From Ariolimax columbianus (taxonomy: Eukaryota; Mollusca; Gastropoda; Stylommatophora; Arionidae), in assembly GCA_036924085.1 (NCBI GenBank), contig JAVGWX010000003.1, positions 115,354,764-115,418,763 on the forward strand: a stretch of 64,000 nt of DNA. Direction: 5' to 3'. The notes beneath the pieces are model-generated. The model did no database searches. It saw only the letters and a list, made by a program, of their open reading frames with translations, and was not told the origin of the DNA. Numbering within the stretch: the stretch's first letter is position 1; each line of letters begins with the position of its first letter. The position numbers were made by a program, and so were the translations under genes. Below are positions 35,891-47,222 of the stretch, piece after piece.

Positions 35891-36789
35891 CCTTCAAAGA
35901 AAATAGTCACTTACATCTAAAGGGGATGTCATTACAATATACATATTGACTGTCTAGAATGTTAATTACTATAGAAAAACCTTTCCTGGTAAACGCGTTC
36001 TTACATTCATATTGGTTTAAGGAGCCATATAAGATGACACATGCCTTAAAGGTGTACACAGTTATATAAGTCCTGAATACCAAGGGTTGCCTACTTACGA
36101 ATCTGTTAAGTTTATGAAAGAAAATGTTTTAGACAGAAGTGTACAAATTACGCAAACTTGTTTTTAACTTTTCCGAAAACTACACGTTTGGCGCATGCTT
36201 CTTTTCTGTTTTGTAGCGGATACACTGAAATATAGTGTATAAATCATGCAGTTTTTCAAAACAAAAAAGAAGATACAATTCTACATCTTGGAGGGATGAG
36301 TACTACGGTGTTCTCATGGTGCTTTTTCTCTTTAACATTGTCACCTGCTCTATACATGAAAGTTCGTTTTTAAGGATTGCTCATTTTGTTAACAAAGACA
36401 TATTTTTCTCATTGAAATATAAAAACAAATCTCAATGTTCAGTTCAATTGCTAAATAAAACTCTAGAACTGTCTTATGACATTAGAACTGAATACTGATA
36501 CTGACTCACACAAAGCAAACTGACACTCCTCTATAACGTTTCATGATGATTTTTGATTTTAAGAATATCAATTCGCAACTGTGTATATATTAACTCTATT
36601 CGTTACTTCTAAGATGCATGTTTCACTTGATGTAGTCATGTCTGCAAATCATTATGTGATTCAATCTATAAATTTTTGTTTATTAGCGCCTCAGTTACGA
36701 CTCAATGCAACTCCATTTAACAAGTGTTACACGCGCATTTAAGATTGTTATGAGTGTGAAATAGACACATTTTACTAGGAGCTTCAAGA
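35891..36789. other. unassigned region
   Basis: No gene recognised. Confidence 0.5.
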
Positions 36790-38258
36790 ACTGGTAAATA
36801 AAACACCAAAATAAAACTTAATGATTGTACAACGGGACTGGATCTTTAAAGCTGGAGAACAGGCAGTGAGAGATTGGCGAGGAACCTGCGGACCATATGG
36901 AAAGATGGAGATAAATGACCGAGGACTGAGACTCTTGGAATTTGCACGCTGCAACAAGCTACTGGTGGGAAGCACCTGTGGCAAAATAAACCGTGTAGAC
37001 GTTGGCATTGCACTGTCCGAATGATACATAGCCAAAAAGACTTCATATTTGTAGATCCAGCGTTAACATTGCTCAGACAAGAAGCTTTCCCGGGGCAGAT
37101 ATATGAAACGACCATGACTTACTGATGACGAAAAAGCGTGTCCTCTACGAAAAGTCACGAGCAAGGAGACAACTAGAGTAAGATTCGACCTTGACAAATT
37201 GAAACACCTGGAATTAATATAAACTTTCAGTGCCTTGATAGGAGGCATATTTGCACCGCCCACTGTCCCACAGGAAGACCCATATATTGATATGATAACA
37301 GACACTTTTAATGCAGCCATAACATACACAGCAGCAGAGATTCCATGGAAGCAACAGGCAAAAAAGAAGCCATGGATTACAAAGGAAATACTTTATATGT
37401 GCGAAAAGAGAAGGAACTTGAAGTGTTTAAAGAACACCCCAGTAGGGTTCAATAGGGATATGTTGATAAATGGAGAAATACGGTTCGAGATGAGAGAGGC
37501 AAAAGAGACATGGGTCGTTGAGCATTGTAAAGACATGGACCACAAATTGGGCAGAAAGAATGCTAAGGGACTTACAAGATTGTCAAAGATCTAGCAAGAC
37601 CTATACAAGGTCGCAATATGATAACACAGGACAAGAATGTAAAATACCTTACAGAAGACCAAGAGATATGGACATGCTGGACGGAATACTGCTCGTAACT
37701 ATAGAATCACGAGTGCCGGAGTGAACCTAGAAAAAGCAATCGCCCCCTTATCTCCTAGAATTGACGAAAACCAACCCATAGTTGAAGACGAGGTGGCTGC
37801 AGCTGTAGAGGTGCTGAAGAAGGAGAAAAGCTATTGGAGTGGATAATATCCCAGCGCAGCTCATACAGGTAGGTCGGTTGGGGATATAATAATTTACATC
37901 CTAACATCCAACTGCAACATAATATGGCAGACGGGAAAATGCTTGACCTACTGGTCAAAATTATAGTCTTGCCGATACCAAAGTCAGGAAACCTAAGCTT
38001 TGTTAAAACTATAGAACAATCAGCCTCATTAGCCACCCTAGCAAAGTCATGTTCAGAATCATTCTCAATACACTGAAACCTGAAGCCGACAACATCATTG
38101 CCGTAGAATAGACTAAGTCCAAAAGGGGCAGATCTTTAATCTACGAATACTAAACTAAAAGTATTTAGAACACCAAGAACACATAAACCATGTGTTTATT
38201 GTCTTTAAAAAAAGGATTTTGATATAGTCTGGCATGATGCTCTATGGGCAACAAGAAG

Positions 38259-38342
38259 ATGTATGACGTCAACAGTAACACTGTGAGAGTTATCGAGAAT
38301 ATGTATGACGTCAACAGTAACACTGTGAGAGTTATCGAGAAT
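38259..38342. repeat. 42-bp in-frame duplication inside LINE-P RT
   Basis: Two copies of a unit starting atgtatgacgtcaacagtaa, at 38259 and 38301, each encoding MYDVNSNTVRVIEN in the RT frame. 42 bp keeps the frame. A third partial start (atgtatgaaaagg) follows. Confidence 0.95.
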
Positions 38343-38382
38343 ATGTATGAAAAGGCAGCAGGCGCAGTCTTTGTGAATGGAA

Positions 38383-38604
38383 ACATTGATGAATGGTTTC
38401 GCACATCCGTCGGAGTAAGACATTGATGAATGGTTTCGCACATCCGTCGGAGTAAGACATTGATGAATGGTTTCGCACATCCGTCGGAGTAAGACATTGA
38501 TGAATGGTTTCGCACATCCGTCGGAGTAAGACATTGATGAATGGTTTCGCACATCCGTCGGAGTAAGACATTGATGAATGGTTTCGCACATCCGTCGGAG
38601 TAAG
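38383..38604. repeat. 37-bp x6 array inside LINE-P RT
   Basis: Units acattgatgaatggtttcgc then acatccgtcggagtaag start every 37 bp from 38383. Each encodes the RT segment NIDEWFRTSVGVR, just before the conserved QGCxLSPxLF motif, whose remnants follow the array. 37 bp is out of frame. Confidence 0.97.
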
Positions 38605-39500
38605 ACAATGATGAATACTCTCCCCGACACTCTTCAACATATTCCTGGACATAATTATGAGTAATGCCCCTTAAGATCACGTTGGCACTGTCAGGATAGG
38701 GGATAAAACGGTTACCAACTTACGCTTTTATTATGACATTTACGGGAACTGAGGCAGAACTTCGGGGATTAATCCGAAGACTGGATGTAACAGCACAGGG
38801 TTATGGCATGGAGATAGGTGCAGAAAGGATCAAGTTCATTACGAACATTACTGAAGAAATCAACGCTGTGATCAAAGCAAATTGATATGAACTAAACAGA
38901 GAACCGATTCAGGTATCTGGGCTCAACGATCATAGAGGTGTGATCAAAACCAGAGATCCTGACCAGAATAGCACAGACATCAGCACCGCTTGCACGATTT
39001 AAAAACATGTCGAAAGATAAGTGACTCTCCCTCGCCATAAATGTCAGACTAATTCCTCTACGCCTGCAAAACATGGACCATTTATAGCAAACATCTAAAA
39101 GAAGAATCCAGATCTTGTAGAGGAGATGTTTTAGAAGACTTCTAAATGGCACATACAAGGACCGTATAACAAATGATGAAGTACGACGAAGAATGGAGAA
39201 TGCAAGTGGACTTAACGACGACGACCTCACAACGATCAAAAGAAGAAAGCTGACTTTGGCCACGACTCGAGGTCCAATTGCCTTGCAAATACGATACTAC
39301 AGATCACAGATAAGCGAAGACGGGGGCCTCCTAGAAAACGATGGGGAATACAACATCCATGATTGAACTAACCTAATACCCCAGGAGAAAAAAACAAAAA
39401 AACAAAATAACCGCAGACAGTCAGGGATGGTGCATGATTTTGTGGAGGTGTCAGCAGAATTTCCACAACGACCGCAAGAGGTCACGGGTTGAACTCAACT

Positions 39501-40604
39501 GACTCCTATTGAAGTATGTCATACTGTACACCCCTTAGAATTTATGTTTCTTCTTTAATAACTCTTAACGCCCTAACCTGCCCTGCATGTTTTGATTGGA
39601 AATGGTAACTACTATTCTGTTCACTGTAACCTAACCAGAGTAAATAAAGTGGTCTAATGCATGCGTGTTTTCTGGTCCAAGGCATAGTTTTTGAATGGTT
39701 AACAGTTAAGATGCAATCTTTTAATGCTTATTTACTTATTATATGTACTGTTGATGATAGAGTGTATTTGAATGTCACCATTCGCTACACATCATCACAA
39801 CAACTTCTGTGGCCCTCCTTACTCACACTTTGTATTTTATAGCATTCCACAGCTGAATATATCATTAACGTCACACCTTTAAGCTTTTATTTGTCCTACA
39901 TTAGGTGAGACTTGCTAAGCTGCATGTCTGAGTAGATATATTTTGATGCTGACATCTGCAAGCATTAAATATTCTATCTATGCTAAAATATGGCTACTGG
40001 CTAGGGTTTGTTTGTGTCAAGGTCATCAATAAATGGATACAATTTTATAATTACAAGATAATTGGAGGAAGCATGTTTCCACACAAGAACGTAAATAAGG
40101 CCAAATGGAGATCACCAGACCACGTGACGCAAGATCTGATTCACTACGTTGGTCAAGCGATCAGAAGTAGGCGTTCACTTTCAAATTGAATTCTAGCCCC
40201 CCCCCCCCCCCCCCCCAATCCCCAGGTTCATATGTGACGAACTTGTGTGTACACTACCACCCCCTTCCCCTTCCCTCCCCCCTCACGTGGACGTCTGTTA
40301 TTGACTTCCCCTTATTGGAACTATACTTTTGAGACATGCTGATCAAGACCTCCGCCTCCCGCCCAATACCGTGCACCTGGAAGCAGGTTGGGTCTCATCA
40401 GTCTTGCTAACGAGGTCAGCATCAACACAGACTCCTCATAGTGATTAGCGTACTGACGAGCATTGCGCTACACTACAGCCAGGAAGATCGAGATCCACCT
40501 TTAATACACTTCCAGATGTAAGAATAACTATTGAAGTCCATACCAATGAAACAAGGTCAAGAGTTGAAATTAATTTAAATAGTTTCTAACTGCTGCCGCT
40601 GCTA
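39501..40604. other. unassigned region with C-runs
   Basis: No gene. Contains a C homopolymer at about 40197-40216 and C-rich sequence to about 40285. Confidence 0.5.
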
Positions 40605-41345
40605 CTACTTCTACCAATACTACACACCACTACCAATACTACACACCACTACCAAAACTACACACCACTACCAATACTACACACCACTACCAATACTACA
40701 CACCACTACCAATACTACACACCACTACCAATACTACACACTACTACCAATACTACACACCACTACCAATACTACACACTACTACCAATACTACACACTT
40801 CTACCAATACTACACGCTTCTACCAATACTACACGCTACTACCAATACTACACACTACTACAAATACTACACGCTTCTACCAGTACTACATACTACTACA
40901 CAATATTACACACTACTACCAATACTACACACTACTACAAATACTACACGCTTCTACCAGTACTACATACTACTACACAATATTACACACTACTACCAAT
41001 ACTACACACTACTACAAATACTACACGCTTCTACCAGTACTACATACTACTACACAATATTACACACTACTACCAATACTACACACTACTACAAATACTA
41101 CACGCTTCTACCAGTACTACATACTACTACACAATATTACACACTACTACATACTATTATACAATACTACATATTGCTAAACAAGGCTACATACTATTAC
41201 ATATTAATTCAATATAATGCATCCTACTATACAATACTAAACAATACTGCATATTACTACACAATATTACATACTAGTACCAATACTACTTAACTACTAC
41301 TAACGCTATATGTTGCTATACACTATTACAAATACTAAAACTAAC
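40605..41345. repeat. ACT-rich satellite with a 77-bp higher-order period
   Basis: Starts with 19-bp units (taccaatactacacaccac). From about 40880 it becomes a 77-bp higher-order unit that repeats about four times; the marker caatatt recurs at 40901, 40978, 41055 and 41132. Decays into irregular ACT/ATT triplets to 41345 and beyond. Confidence 0.93.
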
Positions 41346-41414
41346 AAAACATAATACCAACCATTCTACTAATAAAACTACGCACAACTACATGCTACTA
41401 CCATTACTACAAAC

Positions 41415-41660
41415 TATTTTCAGGAGACATGGTAAGGGCACCAACTTCCCAGCCAAGCTACCTGGGTTCGGTTACCAATTGGTGCTGGATTTTTGTCGAT
41501 CACAAAAACGGTTGGGCATCATAACTATCTGGGAAGTAAAAGCGGTCGGAGTGATACTGACCACTTCACCCTTCATGTGCCGTTGGTCATAACAAATAAG
41601 GGCCTAACACCACATCCCCCATACTCCACAGGGGTTTTACTTAAATGTGTTACTGTTCGC
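41415..41660 (+). mobile_element. tRNA-derived SINE D, copy 2
   Basis: Head gacatggtaagggcaccaac with B-box-like gggttcggttacc, then aattggtgctgg, then the core gaagtaaaagcggt (41533-41546) and a ccgttggtcataac block. The same order is found in the minus-strand copy at 18255-18530. It lies within ACT-rich sequence. actacatgctac occurs at 41387-41398 and 41662-41673 and may be its target-site duplication, though it starts about 15-20 bp before the recognisable head. Confidence 0.78.
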
Positions 41661-42198
41661 GACTACATGCTACATAGTGTTACCAATACTACTCCTGATA
41701 CTACACATACTATTACATTTTACTACCACCCATGCTGCACACTTCTTCCAGTACTAAAAAGTAAAAAAAAAAAAAAAATCACATCCCTGTTCTGTTGATA
41801 ACTGACCAGAAGTAGTGTTTCACCTCATCAAGCAAATGAAGTGTGTCAGACTAATGATATTGCTGTCAGGAGAACCCCTGTCACCGGCATTAGAAGAACA
41901 CGCCATTCATCACACACGACCACAAGCACGGGGATGCCTCGTTTTGCCCCTGAGAAGATCGAGTTCCTTGATTGGCTGAATTCGCTTGATTCACAATGAT
42001 TCCTGGCGTGGAAAATTGGAAAAATACGTGGAATTCATAATGACGGAAACAGTTGAAGGGATGAGCTATGTGAATGTTGTAGATGCTCATGGTGATACTC
42101 GGACTAGCCCGTTTTGGAATCATATGCCGCTTTTAAACTCACTGTAACTCAACAGTCACGCCAATGAAATTGCTGGAAATATGCATATGAAATGTTTA
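41661..42198. other. unassigned spacer
   Basis: ACT-rich remnants to about 41745 and an A-run at about 41764-41778; otherwise nothing recognised. Confidence 0.5.
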
Positions 42199-42490
42199 AC
42201 ATCATGACATCATGACATTATGACATCATGACATTATGACATCATGAGATTATGACATCATAACATCATGACATTATGACATCATAACATCATGCCATCA
42301 TGACATTATAACATCATGACATTATGACATCATAACATCATGCCATCATGACATTATGACATCATAACATCATGCCATTATGACATCATAACATCATGAC
42401 ATTATAACATCCTGACATTATGACATCATAACATCATGACATTATGACATCATGCCATTATGACATCATAACATCATGGCATTATGTTAA
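42199..42490. repeat. ATGACATY satellite
   Basis: About 290 bp of 8-bp units atgacatc/atgacatt with ataacatc and atgccatc variants, forming longer irregular periods. Confidence 0.96.
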
Positions 42491-42870
42491 ATATTTTTTC
42501 AGTCACATCACGGAGCAAGTTTCCAGCTTAGCTTATTTCCGATTTGGTAATTTTATTGATTGAAAGTCAGAAATCCAAAAATGTGTCGTATTCTCAAGCG
42601 AAATGGAAAACGTTAAACAGTTAAACGTGACAATGAAGCTGTATAAATATTTCTCTAGATAGGCTAAACGTGGTAGTCTTTATTCTTATATTTCAAACCC
42701 AGAGACGAAAACATTGTGCACCTTGGGTATAAGTCAAGGGTCATTCTCACGCCAGACACAAAAATATGGAAGATCATCTTCAAGGAGCACGAGAAAGCAA
42801 AAAAGGAAGGAACTGTTGAATAGTTTTGGACAAAGACGTTATTAAACGAGAAATGTATGGAAATGTGATT

Positions 42871-43034
42871 GTTCTTCTTCTTCTGCGTTCGTTCTCAATT
42901 TCCCGCTACCAAGCCCTGAATAGGGTTTCGCAAGTAGCAGGGTGTAGTGCAGAGAATGAAATGCGTTGTGTCGCTAGTTTACAGCTTGACTGCGATATTT
43001 GCACATTTCCATCCGACACATCCGTCTTCGCGGG
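42871..43034 (-). mobile_element. element B, 5'-truncated, inside DDE relic II
   Basis: The plus strand starts with the reversed GAA tail (gttcttcttcttctgcgttc) and reaches gatatttgcacatttcc, lacking the 5' part of the element. Flanked by atgtgatt at 42863-42870 and 43035-43042, a probable 8-bp duplication. Confidence 0.8.
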
Positions 43035-43302
43035 ATGTGATTCTAAAACAGCGTTACACTACAGATATGCATAGTTTCGTATCAATAGATAATGACAATG
43101 TCTCAAAATCTACATTCTGGAAAACGAAAAAATGTACAAGCTTCACCTAAAGTAGGTGTACAGGTAGGACACAATATTTATGAAAACTCACACCTAGTAG
43201 CTTTCAAAAATCTGTGATGAAAAAAAGATTGCGAAGATATTATTCAGATATTGTGTATATAGATGAAACATGGGTCAATGTTCATTACACACATGAAAAG
43301 GA

Positions 43303-44166
43303 ATGCCACGTATTAGATGGAATAACCTAAGCTTCATATCGAAAAGCTACCCAAGCATGGACTGGACCCATGCATACACCGACGGTTCTGTAACAAACAC
43401 CACACAGAACGGAGGGGCAGGAGCATTCCTGAACCTACCAAATGGCAGAAAAATAACACTGTCATTCGCTACTGGTAAGTACACAAGCAATTTCAGAGCG
43501 GAGGCAGAGGCACTGAGGGCGGCAGTGGAAGAAATGGTGACACACAATGAAAATGAAAGCCATAAAGTCCTGCTTACAGATGCTCTCGCCGTAGTCACAG
43601 CGCTAAAAAGCCAGAAAAACACTGAGCTTAATGATTTAAGAGCAGCACTCTGCAAACTGTGCCAGCAGTCCGCACCAAAAAGGGTAGTGGTACAGTGGGT
43701 CCCATCACACTGCAACATCCAAGGCAACGAGGAGGCAGACAGACTGGCAAAAGAAGGTGCAAGACTACCACAAACAGATACTAGTATGACGTACGAAGAG
43801 TCAAAACGGCTTATCAAAGCCAGATACATGACCAAATGGGAAACCGAACATACTGGTTACACCAAAAACGATGCCTATTACCAGCTGAACCGAAGAGAGC
43901 AGGTCGTTGTCTTCAGACTTCGCACTGGCCACAATAGACTGAGGTACCACCTATTCAACAAATTGAAGATAGGTGGTACCGACGAATGCCCGTGCGGTAC
44001 CGGTAAAATGACCGCTGAACATCTGCTGCAGAACTGCCCGACATACGAGGATCAGAGAGAGCAGATGTGGCCATCACCAGTGGAACTGCAAGACAAGCTC
44101 TATGGCAGTGGCGACAGCCTCAGGATGACCGCCGCTTTTTTCGAAAAAATAATGGTTACTGTCTGA
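43303..44166 (+). CDS. RNase H domain protein of LINE-RH (intact 287-codon frame)
   Basis: A LINE-encoded ribonuclease H, which would remove the RNA strand of RNA-DNA hybrids during retrotransposition. Catalytic acids are all present: D in YTDGSV (about residue 27), E in FRAEAEAL (about 67), D in LLTDALAV (about 93) and D in GNEEADRLAKEG (about 146). The C-terminus has a zinc-knuckle-like CPCGTGKMTAEHLLQNCPTY, followed by LRMTAAFFEKIMVTV and a stop. No RT is present upstream: the copy is 5'-truncated. The first eight codons (43303-43326) come from the flanking DDE transposon, so the ATG is borrowed. RT-linked RNase H of this layout is known from I-like LINE clades. Expression is not shown. 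Confidence 0.9.
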   Translation: MPRIRWNNLSFISKSYPSMDWTHAYTDGSVTNTTQNGGAGAFLNLPNGRKITLSFATGKYTSNFRAEAEALRAAVEEMVTHNENESHKVLLTDALAVVTALKSQKNTELNDLRAALCKLCQQSAPKRVVVQWVPSHCNIQGNEEADRLAKEGARLPQTDTSMTYEESKRLIKARYMTKWETEHTGYTKNDAYYQLNRREQVVVFRLRTGHNRLRYHLFNKLKIGGTDECPCGTGKMTAEHLLQNCPTYEDQREQMWPSPVELQDKLYGSGDSLRMTAAFFEKIMVTV

Positions 44167-44199
44167 CTGCGTACGAAGAAGAAGAAGAAGAAGAAGAAC
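43327..44199 (+). mobile_element. LINE-RH copy 1, 5'-truncated, with TSD
   Basis: 873-bp insertion into DDE relic II, bounded by a perfect 10-bp duplication atggaataac at 43317-43326 and 44200-44209. It ends with a (GAA)n tail of about eight units (44175-44199) after ctgactgcgtac. A perfect 12-bp inverted repeat (43943-43954 and 43969-43980) lies about 220 bp from its 3' end. Nearly identical 3' sequence is found in copies 2 and 3, so it is young. Confidence 0.95.
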
Positions 44200-44235
44200 A
44201 TGGAATAACGAGAATAAAAGTGGCAGAATAAAACG

Positions 44236-44465
44236 ACTGTCATTAGCCAATGCAGCTAGTAAATATGATGGACTACTGAGGACTGTCAATAGCCAATGCA
44301 GCTAGTAGATATAATGGACTACTGAGGACTGTCAATAGCCAATGCAGCTAGTAGATATAATGGACTACTGAGGACTGTCAATAGCCAATGCAGCTAGTAG
44401 ATATAATGGACTACTGAGGACTGTCAATAGCCAATGCAGCTAGTAGATATAATGGACTACTGAGG
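44236..44465. repeat. 46-bp x5 array derived from transposase coding sequence
   Basis: Units actgtcaatagccaatgcag then ctagtagatataatggacta start at 44236, 44282, 44328, 44374 and 44420. The first, slightly different unit encodes the transposase motif RLSLANAASKYDGLLRT. 46 bp is out of frame. Confidence 0.96.
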
Positions 44466-44800
44466 ATTACGTTTACACCTTTTCGTTTGAAAATTGAAAA
44501 TTTGGACTATCATAGAGAGGCCACATATTTAGACAGGGAATTAAGAAAAAAAACTGTTCTTCCGCTCCAAGACATACCTCTTTTCCTTATAATGGACAAT
44601 GCATCATACAACAAAGCAGTCGCGCACGAAGACGAAGTCCGGCGTCAGCAACTACAAAGGATGTAATATACGTGTGGCAAATAAAGAAACGCGTTCAGTC
44701 TAGCGAGATGGACTTTCTTCTTCAATTGGTGGCCTCTGTAAAGGACTCACATACGACAAAGACATTTCATACTGACAAGATAATTCAGGAGCAATGGCGT

Positions 44801-45929
44801 AGGTGTTTAAAACTGTATGCTTCTTAGAAGAAATAATTATATCAATCACGAGAAACTCATTACATAATATTGCATGCACACATTGTAGGCAAATAACTTC
44901 TTTCACTATCCGCTACACACGCAAGATTAATATCAGTGCATCGTATTTGGAACTACATGTAGAAATCTCCGCACATGGTATTTGCAGATACGCCTATAGC
45001 CCATAAACATTTTGCTGAAAATACAAATATAGTGAGTGAAGTTTGCTTTAATGCAGGACATTTTTGTTTATACGTGAGCCACATTATACATATATTCGTA
45101 GGCCAAAGATAGAAATCAGTTTTTTTAAATGAATAAATAGCTTTTAATTGAACCTTTTGGGGCTAATCAACATAATCGAGAACGAAAGAGGGATGTGACA
45201 ATTTCAAATGAAAGGCAGCAGGGCAGACATATTTTCCAGAAACAAATACTTGTATTTACTCTGGTCCAGCAAATGGAAATTTCAATAGTTCGGTAGCTAA
45301 AAAGCATACCAGTTTGTACTACAAGGTCAATGTGAACAGTGGAACTGATGTAAAATTGAAACAAATCACTGAACTGAGTGTCAAGCGTGGGGTACCCATC
45401 ACTAGAATGGAATTCAAATGCTAACGAGATACATTTTCTCTGTAGTTGCACTTGACATAATTCAGTCTTGAGAATACTGTAACAAAAACTGACACAAATC
45501 CATAAGCAAATTGCTTCGAACTTGGAAACTGATCGGGTTGCAAATATTTATAAAATTGGATCATATTTCCTTTTTCGTACTTGTCTTTCAGCATGGCATC
45601 TTATTTCTTTTTGAAACTGATATAATTCATTGACACACAGCCGGGAGACTTAAACCACTTAAAAAATCGTGACAAGTCGAACTGTTGTAGGTACTGAGAG
45701 TGGTGGTGGACTATCGACAGAACTCCCTGTCAGAAATAGAGCCAAACGGGGCTGCGTGCTGGCCCTACGGTTTTTAGTATTGTACTTGCTGATATGCTTT
45801 CTGCTGTTACACATAGCTGTGTCATTGGCATACGTATGAGATGCAAGGAGGAAAGACAGCTGTTTAATCTGAGGCACCCACCTTCCCCAGAAAGGTGAAA
45901 GAAACATCAATCTTAGATCTCCTTTAGGC
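44801..45929. other. unassigned region
   Basis: No gene recognised. Confidence 0.5.
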
Positions 45930-46490
45930 TAATGACTGCACAATTAACACGTGCTCAGAACATCACATGCAGACTATCATGGATAAGTTGTCAAATGCGT
46001 GTACTTTGGTCTTACAAAGTAAATGGAAGTAATGTTCCCACCTGCTCTCTAAAAACCCTTCCACAAACTAATCGTCATTGCACAAAGCCAACATCCACAA
46101 GCAGTCGACATACTTAGCTACCTTGTTAGTACCCTCACTAGAGAAGCGAATATCGACTTTGATGTCCACAACAAGATTGCCAAGTGCTGCTTTTATAAGC
46201 CTGCGATCGAATGTTTTGGACTGGCAGGGCATCAGTGTTGTCACTAAGACCAATGTCTAGTCAATGTTGTGCTAACCACCCTTTCATGTGAATGCAAAAT
46301 GCAGACATGCTATATCAGAAATATCATGCAACTCAACTGTTTCTACATAAATGTTTCCACAGTCTGTTCGGGGTGAGCTGACAGGATAAAGTACTCAAAT
46401 CTGAGATCCTCAGCAGGGCTCGGCCATCAATCATCCTTACACTACAGCATAGCAGTGTTGCAATACTGGCCACTTAATTGCCATCCTACA
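45930..46490 (+). pseudogene. LINE-Q-type RT C-terminal relic
   Basis: MDKLSNACTL (the helix after the RT catalytic box), then EVMFPPAL, ILSYLVSTLTREANIDFDVH with NKIA (the YLGSTLSxxxxIDxEVNxRIA block), AFISLRSNVLDWQGISVVTK with TNV, VVLTTLS, and KSEILSRARPSIILTLQ with a following ATGH-like end. Three frames alternate, so several indels have occurred. The order matches the family exactly. Confidence 0.8.
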
Positions 46491-47222
46491 TTTGGCAAGT
46501 TTTCAAATCCTTTGGCATCTTTTTCTTTTCACTTGGCAGCTAACATCTTTTAAGTAACTTTTTAATAACTTTTTAATTCAAAAGTGAACATTTTCCATTT
46601 TCCATTTCTTTTGCGCTTTTTTTCTGTAAAAATGTGGCACAATAAAATATATTGATAATTTCAGCGGGTAAAGTTGCAGGTAAAGTGGAATATGAAACTG
46701 AAAGTAGTTGTACTCAAGATGTGACAATAATTCATCTGTTTTCTTAGAATTGAGCTCATAATTTTCAACGTGTTAGAGATATGGAATTACCAAATTGATT
46801 TGGATTTACTGAAATATCAGTGAAGCTATAGTATTTGGTATCAACTGTACGATCAACTCGTATATACAATAATGAAAGCCAACTTCAGGGGGGAAATGGG
46901 CTGATCAACACTCCGACTTCCGAAAAAAAGACAGCTACTTTAATTTAACTTCAGACGGAGAACTGGGCATAACAGACTCAAATGTCATCTTTATGACAGG
47001 TGTCCACGTGGAGAGCATGCCTTACCGTGGAACACATCATATAAAGCTGCACGCTCACGCAGGAAGAGAGAACAATACTGGGCTGTCGGGGCAGATATGA
47101 GACAAAAGATGTATGGAGATAAAACAGCCTTACAAACAACGGTGTCCTTTGTAAGAGAAACCGGAACCTTGATCTGAGGATGAACGAAGTAGAAAAAGGA
47201 CTCGTATATATGCGGTATTATT
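46491..47222. other. unassigned region
   Basis: No recognised gene. A 92-codon minus frame overlapping the array at its right end has no known motif. Confidence 0.45.

Larger units (their letters stand above)
36790..39500 (+). pseudogene. LINE-P: near-complete EN-RT copy, dead
   Basis: Endonuclease part: DWIFKAGEQAVRDWRGTCGP, then INDRGLRLLEFARCNKLLVG. Linker: RVRFDLDKLKHLEL, IGGIFAPPTV, IPWKQQAKKKPWITKEILYM. RT: VEDEVAAAVEVLKKEKA, GVDNIPAQLIQ, a KxFDxVWHxxLW-like FDIVWHDALWAT, WFRTSVGVR. The catalytic box is FYYD (38726-38737) where FADD is expected. Then AELRGLIRRLDVTAQGYGME, IKRRKL-like residues, SNCLANTIL and GPPRKRW. Two tandem arrays (38259-38342, 38383-38604) sit between FDxVWHD and the catalytic box. 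Many stops and frameshifts. It is the parental type for the 2-kb and 12.4-kb fragments. Confidence 0.9.
42790..44800 (+). pseudogene. Tc1/mariner-type DDE transposase relic II, heavily nested
   Basis: The N-part LDKDVIKREMYGNVI (before element B) matches FDRDVIKQRY of relic I. After element B comes VSKSTFWK, compared with VSKSTLWK in relic I. Then SDIVYIDETWVNVHYTHEKE carries the first catalytic D, and the frame stops at the LINE-RH insertion (43327-44199). Beyond it GRIKRLSLANAASKYDGLL corresponds to GQRIVLTYAGSSDNGLV of relic I and is expanded into the 46-bp array. PLFLIMDNASYNKAV supplies the second D. A third acid was not found. Removing the insertions leaves one colinear transposase. Confidence 0.85.

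Noticed and set aside
38165..38680. Minus-strand repetitive frames of 106-171 codons (RRMCETIHQC repeats)
   Set aside because: Antisense of the 37-bp array in LINE-P. The unit cycles through three frames, so it mimics a repeat protein.
43347..43835. 162-codon minus-strand frame
   Set aside because: Antisense of the RNase H domain; the equivalent antisense frames at 58767-59255 have the same origin.
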